The notes under the pieces were generated by a model, which saw only the letters and a program-made list of their open reading frames with translations, did no database searches and was not told the DNA's origin. Shown in pieces: positions 58,204-64,000 of a stretch of DNA of 64,000 bases (within the stretch, counting starts at the first letter, position 1; the number at the start of each line of letters is the position of its first letter). Made by a program: the position numbers and the translations under genes. The stretch comes from Xenoacremonium recifei (Eukaryota > Ascomycota > Sordariomycetes > Hypocreales > Nectriaceae), in contig WOFQ01000015.1 in NCBI GenBank assembly GCA_012184525.1, positions 558,001 through 622,000 of the forward strand, in the 5' to 3' direction.

Positions 58204-61200
58204 CTAGCCGGCGGTTGTCACGTTACTGACATATGCGAACTCAGACTCAGCGCCGGTATTGTCAGTATAGATGGCGTTTCCGGCGGCAGTGATGTTGTAG
58301 CCATTAGCATAGCCGTTGGCTTTGTAACCGAGCCAAGAACTCTCAATCATCTCAGCCAGGGTCAGGTTACCCCATGTCGCTCCCGAACCGTCGAGAGCGT
58401 CATAGCCAGGCACCGTTTCCCATTGCATCTGCTCACAGTCTCCTGTCTTAACGCTGTGGGATTGACAATCGCGCATGCCTAAGAGCCAGAAGGTCTTTCC
58501 GTCATAGTTAGTGCGCGACGCGGTGGCCTTCTTGCTGTCCAGCTTGAGTAGCTGGTCTGCTGAGTCGATGAAAGGATCAGAGGTGTCGTCCGCCTTGTTG
58601 GACACAACTATGACTGGCCACAACGTGCCGTCAAGTTTCCAGGCGTAAGGGATAAGCGTCGCCATCGTCATCTTCTTTGCTAGCTGGCGGATTTCGTCTG
58701 TTGAAACATTGTTTATTTGCATCCATGTGCCGTAGTTGATTTGACCGAACAGCGCTGAGACATTCTGGCTGGTGGTTCCATTGAGGATGCCATTTGCGTA
58801 TTTAGCCACCGCATTTTTTTGCGACTTGATCACCCAGTTAGCTACGTCTGAGAGAGCGGCCAAATCATTCTCTTTCGCCTTCTCCTCGTCTAACGTTAAG
58901 CCCATCCAGTCTATCAGGTCGTCCTGGGCGGAGGAGTAGGCAGAGCTGTACACCTCCTGCGCCCTTTCGGCTGTTTTGCTATCCTCGGGGATCGAAAGAG
59001 ATTTGGAGAAGCCATCCCAAATAGGGCCGCTAACTCCCTCCAGCACAGTATTGAGCAACCATTCGTCCATCTCGCCCATCAAGTTAGTCTCCTCAGACAC
59101 AAAAGTGTTAACAAAGTCGGTGCTTAGCGATTGCCAGTCTGTCAAGACAACATCGAGTGTGTCCCACCAGGCTTGGTAGAACTGGTAAAATCGTTTGTAT
59201 GATGACATAACCTCGACCGCCGCCAGTGGGTAATCTTCACCGTTGCAATCCAGATCATCCAAGCAATTCTCTGTGAACTCCTGGCCAACAAGGCAGTAAA
59301 CTTCGGTATTGTAGTTGTAGAAGGCTGCCAACGCAGCCGCAAAGGAAACGCTTTCAGAAATCGTGCCATTGGCCCGGACGTTGAGGTACCAGGTCACGAA
59401 AGGTCCGATTGAGTCACTAGCCCCTGAGTTCATCCATATCGTGTACTTGTCATTGAGCGTGTTCATATAGCCGTCCGAGTTGTTGCACGTCAGACACCGC
59501 CACGCGGATCCTGGGTCATCTTCATTGCAAGACCCAACAGTCTTGGCAATCCTCTCCCAATCACTAGTCGTGAGTCCGCCGGATCCAGAGCTGGAGCTTG
59601 AGCCTGAGCCTGAGCCGGAGCTCCCACTGCTACTGCCACTGCTGCCAGCTCCAGGTACAGTCGGAAGGACGTTAGCCATTACGGCATCATCTCCAGTGAC
59701 GTCTTGAAGGCCGCAGCTTGGGTTGAGAGCGGTACGGGCCTGGTTTGTGAAGGTGCCCAAGATGAAGTGTTCGTCAGCACGGCTGTTGCCATCAAGATCA
59801 GGCCAATACTCGCAGGTACCCGCCGAATTGCCCGCATATGCCTTCTCATCTTGCTGTGTCCAAGCATATGACGAGCCAAGCAGGTTAGCTGGATCACCAG
59901 GGCCGGCGTTATACCAGACGTAAGAATCTCCCGAGAATTTCTCGATCCAGAGCAAATCATCGGCACCATCACCGTTGACATCGGCCCAGCGTATGTTAGC
60001 GCGGTCGTAACCAATGGAGACCTTGATCTGGCCGACATCATCCCAGGTGCCGTCGCTATTCTGGATGAAGCCCGTAACGGTACTGTCAGGTTGAATGCAA
60101 AGATAATCAGCCCTTCCGTTGCCGCTTATATCTGCAAATCGAACGGCCACTGCAGTTCAATTGTCAGTATAGATCCACTGTTAGGTCCAAAACTTGAGTC
60201 GCCATACAGTCAAAGATTCCGAGCCCGCGCTTCTCAGAGCAGCTCAAAGTTGGTGCCGGGTTCGCTTCATAAGTCCAGTCCCATTTTCCAGTAGACGGAT
60301 AGTTGTTTAACCATACCTGTACGGCACCACCGTCAGGGTTGACGTGGATGATATCGCAGGCACCGTCACCATCCCAGTCAGCTAGATGCAGATCACGACG
60401 GTTTAGGTTTTCGGGAGGCGTCCATATGGTGCCCTGATAGTCCCAGTAGCCGTCAGGATCCGAATCCGAGATAGTGACCTTGCCGCGATTTGCCCACATT
60501 TCCATAGTTCCGTATGAGTAGGCCCAAACATAGTCTACCAGGCTCGTCTTCGCGTGACCCATCATGTTGCAGTACATATTGCCGTCAGCCTTCAACTTGG
60601 TGCCGCCGCCGCCAGTGTTCTTCCAAACACGCATCTGAAACTGGTGTTTACCGTTGTACAGAGATGTGTGCTGCATGAACACATAATCTTGGAGCGGCAG
60701 GTTGCCGAAGATGGTAGCCTGTCCGTAGATACGAGCGAAATGAACGCGATCTCGCAGTTCTGTTTCTGTCTTGGTGACGTACTGTCCCATACCCTTATAT
60801 GCCGCGCCTGACGACTCGTCAGTGTAGAAGCCGTCGCGCCAGGCCACGTTGAGGCCGTCCCCCTCGACACCCTTGAGACAGCTCCGCGCGTTGGTCTCGA
60901 TATAACCCACACCAGACTGGTCCAGCCACAGCCAGTCGTCACGCCCATCGCCATTAATGTCTTCAAAGCGCGTGCCAGTCACATCACCAAGTCCGCGGCC
61001 CGTAAACCGCTGTCCCAACGCCTGCCAGTACCTAGGAAGCAGTTAGTCATTAATATTGCAAGTGTCACGCTGGAATTAACGTACTTAGGGATCGGATCAA
61101 TCCAACCATTGCGCCAGAAAAAGACGTTTCCCGATGAGTCCACCACACCATAGTCGCCTCTTCCGTCTCCGTCAATATCCGCCAATACTACATTCTCACG

Positions 61201-62868
61201 AGAGTAGCCTTCCGTCTCTTTGATCAATGCTGTGTCGCTAACTCGTACGAAAGTTGGGGTTTTGCCAGTCGCCCTGTCTCCATCGCCCTGGTTTACAGAC
61301 AGGTAGGCATTGCCGTCTGCATCAATGTAAACCAAGTCATCCAGACCGTCACCAGTCATATCAATGAAGTTGACACCACTCGTGTATTGGCAGTTCAGAT
61401 CGGGCTCCAGATTGTTCACTTGTGTGAAATTGGCATTACCATCGCCTGAGTTAGCCCTGCAGCAAGATTAATCCGAGCTCCCACCTCCCGAGTTAAGACT
61501 AACTTACCAGACGGCATACGTCTGCGACGTGTCCGTTTCATTAATCCATGCCACAAGGTCGTCGTAGTTCTGATCAAACAAGCGAGCAAACTTCCACTGC
61601 CCGCGATCCCAGTCGCTATCTGCGGTCCAGAGCACCTACACTACTTGTCAATGTCTTGTTCAGAGGATATCACATGGACACTCCTCGCAAACTTACCCCC
61701 ATATCTTCGCTGTCATGATAATAAATACCATCATCGTAGCCGGAGCCACGCTGTGTCAGGCCGCCAGCGTCCACACCGGTGCCTGCATCCTTGTCGCAAA
61801 CAGATGGTCCAACTGAGAAGTCACCTGGTGTAACAACCTTGTTGTCGTCTAGAGCGTCGTAAATTGAGTTGTAGAAGACGGAAGCCATCTTAGCATGGCC
61901 AGCATCCTGTGTGGTAAGTTAGTTCGGTATAGGGAACAGGAATCCATCTGACAGACATTGGGATGGACATGTGGACTCTCGGTCGCAAGATAGTCAGTAT
62001 CAAATTGGAGCCATTGCTCACCCTCTGGCCACATCTCAGCCAAGTAGATGCACTGGCCCTTACCACTTAGGCTAGTCACAAGCGCTCGGTACTGGTCATT
62101 GATAGTTCCCTGGTTCGCCTCGCCATTTGCATTTGTGGTGGGAATAAGGGTAGATAACATGATGCACGTCTCAGACATGCCGTCAGCACCCCAAAGCGCG
62201 GAGAGAATGTTGTTCATGCGATCTCCTGCAGTAGACGGATTGACTGGGTCATTGGCGTCGTTAGTTCCTGCGTTGATAATCACGATATTAGGCTATACTC
62301 CAGTTAGCATGATTCTACAGCAGTCTTCCAGTATTGGAGTCAATAGATATACCTTGAATCCTGTTGAGTGTGGTACACGTGCCAAGACTTGGGTCAAGAC
62401 ATCCCCTGGTACAGCCTCGTGCTCCTAGAACCCATGTCAATCATGAGCAGAAAATCCACGAAGCAAAGTTGCGACATGGTCTACCATAGTGCCTCCAAAT
62501 AAGCTTCCAACCATGTCCACATCATAACCGTCCAGCCTCAGAGCATCCCTAAGCGGCTTTCGACAACTATAAAAGTAAGCAAACCACAGGGCTTAACGCG
62601 TAGAGCAGCTTGTTTACCCGTTGCCAGTTGTAGATCCAGTGCCACTCATGATAGAAGCGCCAACCGATAGAATACGCAAAGGTACCTTGTCTCGCTTGTC
62701 TAAATCCGGCTGCATACGACTTGCAATGCCCATCTCTGTGAAGGGATTGCTTGCAGTAAACAGTTCGTCATTGTCGTTGGATGAGGTAGGCAGAGCTGAG
62801 GCAGTCCCCAGTAAGACAAAGGGGAACACCGAGGCAGTAAGCAAAACCGTCTTTTTCCAACTCTCCAT
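58204..62868 (-). CDS. Large secreted SGNH hydrolase with FG-GAP/VCBS repeats and unknown C-terminal domain
   Basis: 1406 residues. Exons (descending): 62868-62618, 62566-62485, 62424-62353, 62292-61957, 61906-61697, 61635-61508, 61456-61087, 61033-60208, 60149-58204. A signal peptide (about 25 residues) and a KR site (58-59) precede an SGNH esterase domain: Ser72 in VGASIM, block III AGTND (143-147) and the D-x-x-H DAGH (248-251). From about residue 365 to 910 there are eight FG-GAP/VCBS-like calcium motifs (DMTGDGLDD, DIDGDGRGD, DINGDGRDD, DWDGDGACD and others). A Ser/Gly linker at about 925-945 leads to a 460-residue, cysteine- and tryptophan-containing domain I do not recognise. Likely a secreted polysaccharide or ester-degrading enzyme. 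Confidence 0.88.
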
Positions 62869-64000
62869 CTTGGCCAGTTTTACTTGCGGTTTGCTGAAAG
62901 ACAGCTTGCCCGGGAAGAGAAGGCTTGATGTCAGCGATATTAGAGGGTCGTCGTTGGGTTTTATTCCGGTACAAAACGCAGCCTACGCACATCAGATCTT
63001 CCTACCCAGCTCCGCGCACTAGCAATACAAGGCTTGTCAGTCTAGTTAAAAGATTGACCCTCACGTTGAAGGGATCGTTGGTTTTGCCGAGACTAAATCG
63101 GGACTTTGGAAAATTAGCCTTCTTAGCGTTATATCTAAGGTTGTTCTCGCGTGCCTATCTGCGACCGCAAGATTACATAGGGGAGCAGTCGACCCCCTTC
63201 TAGCGTCTCATGTGCCACAGGTCTTGAAGACATGTGACAACAACATGTATATATCCACATGCGCCTGTGAGTGGCGATTAGTGTTAAGCACAAGTGGCGG
63301 AAGTATATTATCATCCGTCTCTATTTTTCCACCAGACAAATCATTCTCACTTAGGGGCTTTTCGCAACTGTCGGCGCGGTGGCATGTCTAGTTCCGGGAA
63401 TATGGCTCTTGGGTTTAAACGATGACCTTTTTTTTTAGTAAAGCATCACGTCTATGATCTTCCCAGGAGAAATCAGAGCGCCGGTTCATTATTCGGTCGA
63501 ATACATGGTTAATCCTAGCAAGACTCGAGTCTCATGTCTATTTGCTGAGAAAGGTCAAGTTGTTCGCATCCCAAACAACGCTACGGCCCCTCGGGAGCAG
63601 TATAAGGAGGTCTCCAACATGTAAGTTTATTCAAGTGGCCAGAAAAGGAAGCTTTTATTTTCTCAGGATAAATTTGCATGAGATAAGGGCAACCTGGCCA
63701 CGTTTGGTACTCTGGTATCCATGTCGATGTTACAACGCTTCAGCGAAATTACGCTAACGGATCACGCGAGCGGATACTAAAATTGGCAAAAGTTCCCAGG
63801 TTAAAGTCATAAATTTAAAGCGCCGTGTGTTCTAGCCTCAATCTTACGACAACCATAAATTTAGGGTGATATGATTCTGCACACTATCTTGAGTCCCGGA
63901 GTCGCCGAGTCCAGGCTTGCTTTGCGTACCTAAATCTGTCAATGCTTTCGATAAGCTATGAGATAAAGCACGACAAAGTTCGAAAGCAAAGCCTGCGATA
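62869..64000. other. 3' end of the window, no supported gene
   Basis: 1.13 kb. The left part is the promoter of the SGNH hydrolase. A short T run (63428-63436) is present. Open frames here are short and motif-free, so I call nothing. Confidence 0.5.

Noticed and set aside
1..64000. CRISPR arrays, insertion sequences or prophage
   Set aside because: None seen. The intron structure and gene content are those of a eukaryotic nuclear genome.

Overview
The window is nuclear DNA of a filamentous ascomycete (Pezizomycotina, probably Sordariomycetes; the exact order cannot be read from sequence alone). The evidence is short GT-AG introns of about 45-60 bp in most genes, four Zn2Cys6 regulators, several MFS and APC transporters, cytochromes P450, a STAND-type NTPase and secreted hydrolases. 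I re-spliced every multi-exon gene by hand. For all of the intact ones the exon lengths sum to a multiple of three.

Layout, 0-13 kb: the last exon of an unidentified gene, a ferric reductase, a divergent pair of aldehyde dehydrogenase and phytanoyl-CoA-dioxygenase-like enzyme, a Zn2Cys6 regulator and a family-16 protein methyltransferase. 13-17 kb is a decayed patch. An intact spherulin-4/GH135-like gene is followed by a relic of a second spherulin signal peptide, a broken amino-acid permease, a truncated P450, a 23-bp degenerate tandem repeat and a two-copy short dispersed repeat. 17-31 kb: an anion:cation-type MFS permease divergent from a flavocytochrome-b2-like 2-hydroxyacid dehydrogenase, a 1475-residue Goodbye/NTPase/TPR/zinc STAND protein, a KR-processed secreted cysteine-containing protein and a sugar transporter. 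31.3-36 kb is nearly gene-free.

36-58 kb begins with a SUR1/CSG1-like glycosyltransferase. It continues with a dense set that resembles a small metabolic or detoxification cluster without a recognisable PKS, NRPS or terpene backbone gene: Zn2Cys6 regulator, P450, MFS exporter, a regulator with both a C2H2-like finger and a Zn2Cys6 cluster, GST, another Zn2Cys6 regulator, carboxylesterase, second P450 and APC permease. Three CGG-N5-CCG inverted repeats, a layout typical of Zn2Cys6 binding sites, lie in two promoters of this set. 58-63 kb holds a 1406-residue secreted SGNH hydrolase with about eight FG-GAP/VCBS motifs and a large C-terminal domain I do not recognise. The last 1.1 kb has no supported gene.

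The best candidates for something undescribed are the backbone-free cluster with its shared inverted repeats, the STAND protein, and the C-terminal domain of the SGNH protein.
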